Assembly (NCBI RefSeq): GCF_901905185.1
Contig: NZ_CABFMQ020000073.1
Span: 37,205 to 101,204 of the forward strand
From: Methylocella tundrae
GTDB lineage: Bacteria; Pseudomonadota; Alphaproteobacteria; Rhizobiales; Beijerinckiaceae
Reading direction: 5' to 3'
Length of the DNA: 64,000 nucleotides
Shown: piece after piece, positions 8,956 to 18,025 of the stretch
Layout: each line of letters begins with the position of its first letter
Position numbering within the stretch: position 1 is the first letter of the stretch
Notes under the pieces: model-generated
What the model saw: only the letters and a program-made list of their open reading frames with translations
Told to the model about the DNA's origin: nothing
The model's database searches: none
Translations under genes and position numbers: made by a program

Positions 8956-9849
8956 GTGGGTTTGGAGGACCACGGTACATATAACGACATTTCGCGAACC
9001 GGCTTTTGGGATGGGATCGAGCGCGTCGTCGCTATCGTAGGGTGTCAGCGAAGCGGGACTACGCTGACGGGCCAGATCGTCGGCGCTCATCCAGAGGCTT
9101 TTCTTGTAGACGAGTTTGATGGCCTTTATCCCTGGTTCCATGCGGAGACCGATAGGCGCCATAATGCTGTGGCGCTTGCTGAGGCAATGGTAAAAAGCGC
9201 CGAGGCGAAATATCGGCAAATGGATAAGCCGCGCCGTCTAGGAGGCGCTGTGACTGCGGGCGACATAGGCGCGAGGGTCCTCGTTCTTAAGGCTCCAAAC
9301 TTGACCTACGACGTCGGCCGGTTTTCATCTCTGGGAACGCCTGTATCGGTCGTCTACCCCGTGCGAGACCCCAGAGCCGTCGTCGCTTCGATGGCCCGGC
9401 TTAGCCACATCGACTTCGTCGGAAACCAGCTTCGTTTGCTCAATGATCGACCAGAGCTCATCGAGCGGTTCACGGCGGAGTACCGGCTCCTCGCAGATGA
9501 AGCTCAGCCTCAGTGGATAAGGCAGGCCGCGATCTGGAACATTAAATCAAGTATGGCGCCAACATTCCGCCAGGCGGGCATTTGCGTGACGCAGTTTAGA
9601 TATGAGGATCTGGTCTGCGAGCCTGACCGGATGATTTCACGGATACTGGACGAATGCGATTTGCCACATTCTGCTGAAGCGCTCCGCTCGCACGCCTTGT
9701 ATCGAGGGGAAGGTCCGGGCGGAACCGACCGGACGCGCCCAATCGATGCTACATCGTTGTTCGTTTGGCAGAGCGACCTCGATGAGGCGCAGCAAGCTGA
9801 TGTTATCCATATAGCCGGCGCGTCGGCGAGGAGCTTTGGATATGGCTGA
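8956..9849 (+). CDS. Sulfotransferase family protein
   Basis: The PAPS-binding loop IVGCQRSGTTLTGQ lies at residues 27-40. A strand VVYPVRDPRAVVASMARL follows at the position of the 3'-phosphate site, with the usual RYEDLVCEPDRMI motif near the C-terminus. I chose GTG 8956 because GGAGGGGGGAG sits directly in front of it. The frame also stays open to ATG 8830, but those extra 42 residues are not family-like. The gene overlaps the next sulfotransferase by 8 bases, so the two are translationally coupled. The product is 297 residues and cytoplasmic. Confidence 0.8.
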   Translation: MGLEDHGTYNDISRTGFWDGIERVVAIVGCQRSGTTLTGQIVGAHPEAFLVDEFDGLYPWFHAETDRRHNAVALAEAMVKSAEAKYRQMDKPRRLGGAVTAGDIGARVLVLKAPNLTYDVGRFSSLGTPVSVVYPVRDPRAVVASMARLSHIDFVGNQLRLLNDRPELIERFTAEYRLLADEAQPQWIRQAAIWNIKSSMAPTFRQAGICVTQFRYEDLVCEPDRMISRILDECDLPHSAEALRSHALYRGEGPGGTDRTRPIDATSLFVWQSDLDEAQQADVIHIAGASARSFGYG

Positions 9850-10714
9850 CCCGACAATGCAACGCAGCCGTAGCGACGTTGCACAGGATCCGCTTGAACC
9901 GATTATCTTGCTCGGACGTGGCGGAAGCGGGACGCGACTGCTGTCGGCATTTGCCGCCTCAAACGGGATTTTTTTGGGTAATATGCTGAACGCCACCGCA
10001 GACTCGGTGGAATGGGTCCAAGATATCTATGAGTTGGCGATCGAGTCGACGACAGTGGGCGTCGATGCCGGATCAACCCGCGATGCTTACTGGCGTGAGC
10101 GGCTGCGCGGGACAGCGGGGCGGATTCTCTCCGCGGCCGGTTTGCCGTCAGATGTTGCTTGGGGATGGAAGCTTCCAGAAACGATGCTGGCGCTTCCGCA
10201 AGTGTTGCGGGCCTTTCCGCGCGCGCGGGTCGTTCACCTCGTCCGTCATCCGGTTACCAGTTCATTGCGTCGCACACATATGACCTCGCGTTTGAGCAAC
10301 CCTGTTGGTCAAGTCGTGCTGCCCGCCGCCTACGTAGCTTGCGGGCTCAATCCCAAAAACATCGAATTCGACGAACCTTATTTGCACAATGCCGTCACGT
10401 GGACTTACCAGGTCGGAAATGTCTGCCGCGCGCTTTCCAAAACCCTCGCCGACGAGCGGCATTTACAGCTGCGCTATGAGGAAATTTGTGCGAATCCGGT
10501 CGAAACACATTGTGAACTTGGCAAATTTCTCGGGAAGAACGTTGTTCCGATGAATGAAATCCCCGACATCGATTGGGCCCGGGTCAGCAAGTTTGATATC
10601 AACGATGAAAGGCCTGAACGAATTTGGTCGATATGCGGCGAAGTCGCTATTGCTCTCGGATACGCCAAGGACGGCCCTGCAGTCAGGTCCATCAACGCGC
10701 CACATCCGATTTGA
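9842..10714 (+). CDS. Sulfotransferase family protein
   Basis: The 290-residue protein has IILLGRGGSGTRLLSAFAAS at residues 21-40 as its PAPS loop. A second motif ARVVHLVRHPVTSSLRRTH is the arginine/serine 3'-phosphate site, and LQLRYEEICANPVE follows near the end. The start ATG 9842 lies inside the end of the preceding sulfotransferase, with GAGGAG just upstream. The two coupled, different sulfotransferases may modify different positions of one glycan; this is inference. The gene ends convergently with the S53 peptidase. Confidence 0.8.
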   Translation: MADPTMQRSRSDVAQDPLEPIILLGRGGSGTRLLSAFAASNGIFLGNMLNATADSVEWVQDIYELAIESTTVGVDAGSTRDAYWRERLRGTAGRILSAAGLPSDVAWGWKLPETMLALPQVLRAFPRARVVHLVRHPVTSSLRRTHMTSRLSNPVGQVVLPAAYVACGLNPKNIEFDEPYLHNAVTWTYQVGNVCRALSKTLADERHLQLRYEEICANPVETHCELGKFLGKNVVPMNEIPDIDWARVSKFDINDERPERIWSICGEVAIALGYAKDGPAVRSINAPHPI

Positions 10715-10758
10715 CAGGCCTTAACCCGCTTTCGGGCGGCTCTTGCAGCGCTCCATCG

Positions 10759-12123
10759 TTACAAGCCTGAGAGACCGCGAGGAGATCCGAGGCCAGTGCA
10801 GAAATCCCATAGTTTCGCAGCATTAGTGGAAACGGTAAAAAAACCAGCATAGGGGCCGCACACACCGAGGTTGACGTTAAAGAAACTCGCAGTCCCAAGA
10901 TGCGCATATAGTTTTTGATGCTCGATGTCGGAATTCGCCGCGAACCCCCCAGCGCTGTTCACCATCGCGGCAATCGCTGGAGAGCCCACGCTGGTACCCC
11001 CAACAATGTACCACCCACCCTGATCCGAAGCGCCGCAACTTGTTCCGCAGTAAACCCAGACGCCGGTGTTTGGATTCCCGTCGAATGAAATATCAGGCAC
11101 TCCGCGCACATCTCCGACGCGGCTGCTTATCACATCCTGGTAGGGTGGCCGCGGGACATAAGCGCTCGCCCCCCCGCCCCCGTCCGCCCAAGTGGTCTCC
11201 TGTCTGAATTTTCCAGTTTCGACGTTGCGCGAAACGCTCGTGCCGCCGACCGCGATCACCGACGGCAATGTCGATGGAAAAGACACGCCCGGCGCGTCGC
11301 CAGTGGACGCGAAAAAGACGACATTAGTTTTCCCATTGAAATGAGATGCATAAGACAGCTCGCGAGAGAATTCAGCTCCGCCCCAGCTATTCGACACTTC
11401 CCCTCCCCCCGCCGCCGTAACCATTGAGCTTGCGATATCTTCAGCCTGCATAAGATCGGGATACGAACTCGATGCAGCTTCGACCAGGATAATTTTTGCG
11501 CCGGGAGCGAGTGCATGAACCACTTCGACGTCAAGCGCTTCTTCCAGCGCCCAGCCATTGTCGAGCGCCGGACGCGCGCCGGCGGCGAAGACGACCTGAA
11601 AATTTGTGGCGGTCGGACTGGGGAGGCCAAATTGTGCGGAAAATCGCTGTAGGTCGGTCAGGATCGATGGATTGTCATAAGCGTCGACAATAGCCACGAC
11701 CTTGCTGCCCCCGGTGGCGTTAGCGGTGACCGCATTGGGGTTGCAGCCGCCGATGGGAGTGACCAGGGCGTAAAGGCACGCGAGAGAGGCCGGAGTTTCG
11801 ATGTAGAAGCCCGAAAACGGCGGTCCGACGGCCGCCTTTGGCGCAGCGATCGCCGCCTCTTGCGATTCCTCTGCTTTGGCTGGGACAAACAGGCGAACGT
11901 TGCTATGCGCGCGGCGGCCTGTATCGCCAGGCTTGGCGGTGCTTGCTTCTGGTATGATTGTTTGACCCTTCAATCGCGAGTCACCGTCTCTGACCGCAAA
12001 ATCCGAGATAGCAAGCCCGGGAGGCGCGGCCGGCGTGATGTTGCGAGGCTCCTGCGCCTGCGCCACGCTACTGGAAATCGCCAAAACCGTAAGTCCAAGC
12101 CTCGTGATTTCAATCGGGTTCAT
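10759..12123 (-). CDS. Secreted S53 family (sedolisin) serine-carboxyl peptidase
   Basis: The 454-residue protein begins with a cleavable signal peptide ending near AQAQ (residue 24). The sedolisin catalytic set is visible: E194 and D198 (ExxxD in WALEEALDVE), D276 of the oxyanion hole (STGDAPG) and nucleophile S378 in GGTSVGSP. The SNSWGG strand is also present. Sedolisins are acid-active endopeptidases secreted into the medium or periplasm. The prodomain between signal and catalytic core appears short (about residues 25-100) for this family. The C-terminal Ca-binding loop is less clear. It heads no operon, and its neighbours on the same strand are other secreted proteins. Confidence 0.85.
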   Translation of the reverse strand: MNPIEITRLGLTVLAISSSVAQAQEPRNITPAAPPGLAISDFAVRDGDSRLKGQTIIPEASTAKPGDTGRRAHSNVRLFVPAKAEESQEAAIAAPKAAVGPPFSGFYIETPASLACLYALVTPIGGCNPNAVTANATGGSKVVAIVDAYDNPSILTDLQRFSAQFGLPSPTATNFQVVFAAGARPALDNGWALEEALDVEVVHALAPGAKIILVEAASSSYPDLMQAEDIASSMVTAAGGGEVSNSWGGAEFSRELSYASHFNGKTNVVFFASTGDAPGVSFPSTLPSVIAVGGTSVSRNVETGKFRQETTWADGGGGASAYVPRPPYQDVISSRVGDVRGVPDISFDGNPNTGVWVYCGTSCGASDQGGWYIVGGTSVGSPAIAAMVNSAGGFAANSDIEHQKLYAHLGTASFFNVNLGVCGPYAGFFTVSTNAAKLWDFCTGLGSPRGLSGL

Positions 12124-12559
12124 TACACAGATCTCGCTCTGCCAATCCTACGCCCTCGCGCTGTAGGGTTTGCTGATCCCTTGTCAAAGCTCCAGTACGA
12201 ACATCCGCGCCGATGTGCCGGAGCGCGGCGACGCTAACGTTGACTGACTCAATCAAAGCGATCTTAACCGCGTTCGGCTGGAATGCCCAATTTGGCATCC
12301 CCTCACCCCGATGGGAAACCGCGCGGCGCGTGATATCGCGCCGCCACACCGGGACGGGAGCTTTTAACCGTCAAAAACGGCTTGCGGAAACTTTCGCATG
12401 GCGGCGTCATTTACGCCTGATGTCTTATCTCATGCGGCCGAATCTGAGAGGATGCGCAAATGGCTGCGTTTCAGATTAAAGCCCCGTGCTGGCGAAGGAG
12501 ACTGGCGTGGCAGGGGTCGAGGCTGTTTACCTTCGATCCACGCCATCACGTGGGGCGGA

Positions 12560-12726
12560 CCCCATTGAATGATGGTCTTTCGCGCCGCCAGGCGGCGGAG
12601 CGATTTAGGATGAACGCGGCGAGCGCCTACCGCTGGTTCGCTCGTCTGACGAAACAAAGCATTGTCAGGCCCTTAAGCTTCAAGAAAAGCGCAGACGGCG
12701 CACCGATCGGTTGGGGGGCCTGGTAG
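12560..12726 (+). pseudogene. IS630-family transposase N-terminal remnant
   Basis: The plus strand encodes NDGLSRRQAAERFRMNAAS and AYRWFARLTKQ, the helix-turn-helix start of a common IS630-type transposase (usually DGMSRRQAAERFGVS). Nothing recognisable follows after about 12690. It is a fragment unrelated to the IS630 copies at 1868 and 19440. It fills most of the gap between the S53 peptidase and the cytochrome-like gene. Confidence 0.65.
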
Positions 12727-12756
12727 AACGCTCCAGCGGTTCAGCGCGCCGAGAAT

Positions 12757-13980
12757 CTACTGCTGCGTGCAGGCCTGCAGGGGACTGTTGAAGCAGGCCT
12801 CCGACAAAGACCAAATAAAGTCACGCCGAATCCAAGCATCGGAGGGCAGCGCCGGTGGCGCTCCGACAGGATTAGAGGTCAACAAAGTAATCCCATCGGT
12901 ACCGTCGTTTTTGATCGAGGAGACGCTGTGGCACGTAATACATGAAGCCTGAGTCAACGGAACACCGGCGTTTTCCCCTTCGATGATTGAATTTCCCAAC
13001 AGCTGTGGTTTGAAATATCCGATTTGAACGCCATCCAACCGGTAGTTAAAGAATTCGGGGGCCAAATTAGCCGCCGTCATCAAAGCGGTCAGCCCAGGCG
13101 TCAAACTTGTATCCGCTCCGTGCGTCACCGTTGGTGTTGATCCAAAATCGTCAGTGCAACCCAAAACTTGGCAGCGGTACGGATTCGTGATCGGGCTCTG
13201 CGGCTCAAAGGTCGCCCATATCCACTTGTTTTGAAGCTTCGACATCAGGTGCATGCCAGCCAACGCAAAGCAGTTGCCGTTGATCGTTTCTACGTGGATT
13301 TTTTGGAAGAATTTGGCTGGCAGGGTGCTGCAATCCAGCCCAATGCTTGATAGCTGAATCCAGTCCGCTTTGATTTCGACAGATGGTGGCGAAAACTGGA
13401 TGTCTGTTCCATTTGCCGCGGCTTTGGTCTGGCCGCCACGCTTCCAAAGCTTCGTTCCAGCGATATAATCCTCGACCGCTCCGTTCAGCCGCACCTCCTC
13501 GCAAATGACGAGATTAGGCTGCCCGGGCGGCGGCGTACTCGCCTTGTTGCAGCTCTGGTCCGCTCCGCCGAGCAGCCCAGGCACCAGCTTGATGCTATTA
13601 GGCTTCTTCAACGTTGCGAGCGGGCTGCCGTGCAACAGATGTGTTGCGTTTGGCCCAGCGGCCTTCGCGTTTGGGACCTCGAGACCGGCAGCCGGATTCG
13701 CCGGATACATCTGCGCCTGCTCGATCCAGTCCTCCCAGACCACGAAGGGATATTGGCGGGTGTTAACGGGACAAGTGGCCGCCACCCAAAGTTGCCACGC
13801 GGTCTCCGCGGCATCGGTCGGGTTGATCGCATTCGGGGCTGCGCAGGGATTAAGCTGCGGAACGATCTGGGCCTTTGCGCTAGAAACGCCGAGCGCTGCC
13901 TCGCGCTGGCTTGGCTCCATTGACATGAATGCAATTACGAAGGCGAAGAACAATACAGATGCGAACGTCAAACGCGTCAT
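12757..13980 (-). CDS. Secreted mono-haem c-type cytochrome-like protein, unknown function
   Basis: The 407-residue protein has an N-terminal hydrophobic signal (FASVLFFAFVIAFMSM) and a likely export to the periplasm. One haem c attachment motif, CITCH, starts at residue 347 in the C-terminal part. A distal Met could serve as sixth ligand, but none is obvious. The large N-terminal part (about 300 residues) has paired cysteines and no family I can name. Single-CxxCH proteins of this size are often oxidoreductase partners or covalent-haem sensors. It sits between two other exported proteins, each with a gap of about 600 bases. I do not assign a pathway. Confidence 0.65.
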   Translation of the reverse strand: MTRLTFASVLFFAFVIAFMSMEPSQREAALGVSSAKAQIVPQLNPCAAPNAINPTDAAETAWQLWVAATCPVNTRQYPFVVWEDWIEQAQMYPANPAAGLEVPNAKAAGPNATHLLHGSPLATLKKPNSIKLVPGLLGGADQSCNKASTPPPGQPNLVICEEVRLNGAVEDYIAGTKLWKRGGQTKAAANGTDIQFSPPSVEIKADWIQLSSIGLDCSTLPAKFFQKIHVETINGNCFALAGMHLMSKLQNKWIWATFEPQSPITNPYRCQVLGCTDDFGSTPTVTHGADTSLTPGLTALMTAANLAPEFFNYRLDGVQIGYFKPQLLGNSIIEGENAGVPLTQASCITCHSVSSIKNDGTDGITLLTSNPVGAPPALPSDAWIRRDFIWSLSEACFNSPLQACTQQ

Positions 13981-14606
13981 AGCTATCCCCCCGGTGGGGC
14001 CCGACTGCTATAACCTGCTTATATCGCAAATTGCGCAGATTTACCCCGCAGCCGAGCTCCGTCCGACTAGCATTATTCACGAAAATCAGCAATCAACATT
14101 TATCATTAAAAGCGAGAGCTTTACCCGAAAGCATGCTGTCGATCTTCTCGTGCCCGCCTCGAAAAAGGCTCCAGCAAAGCAACGCCCACTCCTCAATATA
14201 TCCTCAAGGAAGCAGGACTCTAGCGCCGATCCTTAACGAACCTTCCGTCAACGGCGGTCATGCGAAGGCGTGCTCGCCGACGGGCTAACTCGCTGGGCCA
14301 TCAAGCTACCCCCACCCCGTTTTCGGCGTTTCCGCGCTTGTCTCATCAGGCCGAGTATCCAGAGCCGCTCAATTGGCCTCTCAACACAAAGCGGCTTCGT
14401 CACATTCTTCATCCGCCGCGGCCCGCGCAGACCTGCTGGTGATTCCTCCGGCGCCTTTATTGGAAGGCGCCGGCGAACCGCATGTTTAATCTCGCCGGCG
14501 TCATGACCAACACGGGAATGTCCTTGGCTTGCATCGAAGGCCGCATGTCAACCGAGACGCATCCGCGGAACAAATCAGACGATGGCGGCGCTGGATGGCG
14601 AAGCAA
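13981..14606. other. Intergenic stretch, no supported gene
   Basis: Only short overlapping frames occur (for example at 14031-14288 and 14260-14506), without family resemblance or ribosome sites. The promoter of the cytochrome-like gene should lie near 13981-14100. Confidence 0.5.
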
Positions 14607-16487
14607 TCAATCGCAAACGCCGGTCGCCGAGAACACTTCGCATATTGCCGCTATCGCCGCGCGCGGCTTGAGAATGTCAGGCCCTCCGTTCAGCGCTCCG
14701 GTGTTGTAGTTCACCACAGGATACTTGTTTTGGCCTCCGCCTCCCGGGCAATTGAAGTTTGTTGCAGGACAACGATTCGGGTTGACCTTCGCAGACGTGA
14801 GGCCGAACCATTCCTCGTCGCCCCAGCCGCCCGGAAATACGTTGTTAGCGCCGCCGGTATTCGCGCAGGCCGCTTGGCCACAACCTTGTCCCGGCTGACA
14901 GGAGATCGTTCCTGAGGCGCTGTGGAAATAGGGGAAAGTCTCATTGCCTTTCCACCATTCGTCACGAAACTCGAAGACGTATCCGCCCGACGCATAGAGG
15001 AATTTTGTGTCCCGATCGGGACCGTTGCTGGCGAGGTGTGGCGCCACCGCCTGCTTCCAGAACTTCGTAATCCAGGTGGCTTGAAGCGCGGCGGCGAGGG
15101 GATCCCCGGCCATGACGCCGCTGTTAGGGAAGAACGGGACGAGTTTGGTTGGCATCGTGAATTTCGCCAGAGTCGGGTCCGCTGGCAGCTCCTGCGCTAC
15201 AGTGCTATGGGCGGCATGTTCGGCCTCGGGGCCGTCGCTGCCGGATCCCGGCGGCGGTCCGAGATTGCCCACAGACAAGCATTGAGGAGCGGGGGGCGAA
15301 GGCGACCAGATGAAGTTCGGGGCGATCCATGTGGTCGGATAAGCCTTCGTCGCGTCGGCTAGCGCGACATGCGTATCAGCCGGCGTGCCGAACTCGGTCA
15401 GGAGCATCGGTTTGATGCAAGGCTGGTTCTCCGTCGTTGTGCAGTTGGTCGCGAAGCCGTCATGAAACCGCTGGTACTGGTTGCCCGGCAACGCCGGATC
15501 ATTGTACGGGTTGTCCCCTAGCACATCGAGTTGATAGACCTGCGGCCCGGTCTTCCCGGCGAACTGACCATGGGTGATGGTTGAAAACGCATTCGGCCCA
15601 TCGTGGAACACGGCCATGGTCAATTTGGTCGGTGCGCTCGCTTTGACTAGCGCGTTGAAATCATTGAGCGTATTCCAGAAATTCGAAGTCGTGGTGTTCA
15701 CCCCATTATCGACTTCATTGCTGATAACGAAGCCGATCACCGCGGGATGGTTGCCATATTTCTGCGCGAGCCAGCGCGCGGTGTATTTATAAAACTGCCG
15801 CAGATTTTCCTTCCGCGTCTTATCGAAATTTGCGTCGAACAATTCGACGGGGAGCGCAATGCCAATCCACACATAGATCGGGTTGACTCCGTTATTCCAC
15901 ATCTTGTTGAGGAAGTGGGTGTGGTCTGGATGCGGGTATGTCAGCGCGCCATTGCCGGGATCGCAGAAAGGCGTGTTGTCCTGCGTCTGGACCGAGAAAT
16001 CAACTTGCCTCCAGAAGGTGGCGACTCCGTCGGCCCCGCTGCTCGCGCTTAAGAAGCCGGGCTCCCACTTCCACACGCCATAAGTGCGAACGCTGTTAAC
16101 GTGCAGGGCCTGCAACAGAGGAATATCGCGCTGCCACAGGGGCAGCCACGTTTTGGAGCCATTGGTATAGAAAAAATCGTTTGACGGGCTGACGCCCGCG
16201 CCGCCGCCAATCTGGGTCGGCTCGTAATTGACGCCGTGAGCAATGAACGTCTGCGGCGCGCCGCCGCCGGTTGTCAACTTGATGGCCACGCCCTTGTCCG
16301 CCCAGGACGTCGATGTCTGTGTCCAGCCGGACGGCGCCGTCCAGGGCAGCGCCGGCAGAGAGGGATAAACGCCATTCACCGCATTGAGTGGCGGATTGGA
16401 GACCGGCGCGATACATGCCGCCAACCCTGTTTGCGGCGCGACGGCCAGCAGCCATGCTACGAAGTATAAAGCCTTGCGAAGCGACAA
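14607..16487 (-). CDS. Secreted glycoside hydrolase, TIM-barrel (clan A-like)
   Basis: Reading from TTG 16487, with GGGAG just upstream, gives 626 residues and a signal peptide (LRKALYFVAWLLAVAPQTGLAA). The frame is open up to 16640, but the extra residues precede this signal. The barrel contains FIAHGVNYEPTQIGG, DIPLLQALHVNSVRTYGVW, an Asn-Glu pair in VISNEVDNG (E258, likely acid/base) and MLLTEFGTPAD (E365, likely nucleophile). This order is typical of clan-A glycosidases, with a flavour of GH2/GH72-type glucan enzymes. Many cysteines in the C-terminal third suggest disulfides in an exported protein. It may trim or recycle the locus's own polysaccharide. The exact GH family is undetermined. 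Confidence 0.75.
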   Translation of the reverse strand: MSLRKALYFVAWLLAVAPQTGLAACIAPVSNPPLNAVNGVYPSLPALPWTAPSGWTQTSTSWADKGVAIKLTTGGGAPQTFIAHGVNYEPTQIGGGAGVSPSNDFFYTNGSKTWLPLWQRDIPLLQALHVNSVRTYGVWKWEPGFLSASSGADGVATFWRQVDFSVQTQDNTPFCDPGNGALTYPHPDHTHFLNKMWNNGVNPIYVWIGIALPVELFDANFDKTRKENLRQFYKYTARWLAQKYGNHPAVIGFVISNEVDNGVNTTTSNFWNTLNDFNALVKASAPTKLTMAVFHDGPNAFSTITHGQFAGKTGPQVYQLDVLGDNPYNDPALPGNQYQRFHDGFATNCTTTENQPCIKPMLLTEFGTPADTHVALADATKAYPTTWIAPNFIWSPSPPAPQCLSVGNLGPPPGSGSDGPEAEHAAHSTVAQELPADPTLAKFTMPTKLVPFFPNSGVMAGDPLAAALQATWITKFWKQAVAPHLASNGPDRDTKFLYASGGYVFEFRDEWWKGNETFPYFHSASGTISCQPGQGCGQAACANTGGANNVFPGGWGDEEWFGLTSAKVNPNRCPATNFNCPGGGGQNKYPVVNYNTGALNGGPDILKPRAAIAAICEVFSATGVCD

Positions 16488-16744
16488 CTCAATCTCCCTT
16501 TGAAAAGCTATTTTTTGCAATATATTGATAATCAGCGACGATATACCATATGTCGCGCGCGTGGGCCAAGCAGCTTGTATATAAACGAAACGGCTTTGCA
16601 AGGGCCAACTGCGGGAATGACACAATTTTCGAGTACGCAAGGACGTTAAGCCCGGCGCATTTTTTGGTCACAGACCGGCCCAGAGTTTATCACCCGTCTG
16701 TCTTGCCGTTCGATCCCGGGCTGCGTGGCGGCGCCCCGATATTC

Positions 16745-17920
16745 TCATGCCGAAAGATTTGTTTGCTTATCAGCCTGGCCCTTTCTCATTTTCAGCAAAG
16801 CCGGCATTCGCACCGCACCTTTAGCGCGAAGTGCAGAATACCGTTCGACAAACCAGCTGTTTGAAAATAAGGGATGTGGATCGCGACCTTCGGCGGCGCC
16901 GTGGAAATAAAAATGAACGAGCGGATTTATGCCGCTGCTTTTGACGTCCGAGTTCTGTTGTAAATACCAATCGGTGTCAAAATAGGGATTAGGGTCACGC
17001 CCTTCGAGGGCGCCATGCCTCAGGTAGTGATCGTAAGGATCGATTTCGCCTTCCTTCACATCTGAATATCGTTGCAGATACCAACGGCGGTTGAACAAGG
17101 GATTGGCCTTCTTGCCGCGCAACAACCGTCGGATGCGTGACAATTGCCTCTTGAACGCCCTCCAGGGCGCGCTGAGCCGCCACGACATGCTATTCAACAG
17201 AGCATCGATTTCACGCTCATGACGCACCAATAGCATTCTCTGGTTCATCTCAGCCTGACGCGCGGTCTCAAGATTTTGCGCCAGAGCCGACGAACGAACT
17301 TGTTCTTCCGCGAGTTTGACTTCGGTCGCGGCCAGATGGGCGGTTAAGCTTTCAAGCTGTAAGCGATCTCGCGTTGAACGCGCAGCCGCGGCCGCGGCTC
17401 GATTTGTCAAGGCAGATCTGTGCTCCTGCTCGACCGCTAGCTTATCTTGAAGGGCCGCAAGCATATCGCCTGTTTCTGCCGCCCGCTGACGTTCCCTTGA
17501 GAGGGCCAGATGGAGGTCCGCGATTTGCTGCTTCCCTGCTTGGCTCGCTCTCTCCGCCAGATCCAGCGCTCGCTCCAGCGCCCCTTCTCTTGCGTCGCTT
17601 TCAGCTTGCCGCTCCTTCATTTCGATGAGCGTGGCCTCCAGGTCGGCGGAGACCTGTATGACCTCTCCCAATAAGGCGTCGGTCTCATCAATCTGGCCGG
17701 TTAACGAGAAAACCCGCTGGCGCATTTGCGCGAGTTGATTTTCAATCTCAATTACATGGTTCCTGGCGTCACCAGACGACTTGGCTTCTGAACGCGTTTG
17801 CTTTGATTTGCGCTCGGTTTCACGCGGGTGACGGGGCAGCTTTTCGCCGCCTGACGCGTCCTTGTTCGGACGCTTGGTCTCTCCGCGGCGGTCACCGGTC
17901 TTGTTCCCACGCGATTTCAT
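16745..17920 (-). CDS. Coiled-coil protein with C-terminal YxDV/EGRxP repeat module
   Basis: The 391-residue protein has a charged N-terminus, then a long coiled coil (about residues 55-250, rich in E, Q, R, A and L). A basic hinge SWRLSAPWRAFKRQLSRIRR follows, resembling the linker found in many glycan-biosynthesis proteins. Residues 275-375 hold three repeats of about 37 residues with the pattern FNRRWYLQRYSDV, then DPYDHYLRHGALEGRDPNP. The same repeat occurs in the giant protein at 23291-26038. It has no catalytic motif. It probably acts as a scaffold or chain-length/assembly factor; that is inference. It lies about 105 bases downstream of a sulfotransferase on the same strand. Confidence 0.7.
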   Translation of the reverse strand: MKSRGNKTGDRRGETKRPNKDASGGEKLPRHPRETERKSKQTRSEAKSSGDARNHVIEIENQLAQMRQRVFSLTGQIDETDALLGEVIQVSADLEATLIEMKERQAESDAREGALERALDLAERASQAGKQQIADLHLALSRERQRAAETGDMLAALQDKLAVEQEHRSALTNRAAAAAARSTRDRLQLESLTAHLAATEVKLAEEQVRSSALAQNLETARQAEMNQRMLLVRHEREIDALLNSMSWRLSAPWRAFKRQLSRIRRLLRGKKANPLFNRRWYLQRYSDVKEGEIDPYDHYLRHGALEGRDPNPYFDTDWYLQQNSDVKSSGINPLVHFYFHGAAEGRDPHPLFSNSWFVERYSALRAKGAVRMPALLKMRKGQADKQTNLSA

Positions 17921-18025
17921 CGGCGGTCCAGTTGAGCTTGGATTATCTGCATAGGATCAATGTGCCTGATCAAGGCTTGGAGACGCAGAACCGAGGATGG
18001 AGGCGCCGCGCGATTCACAGCCCAT

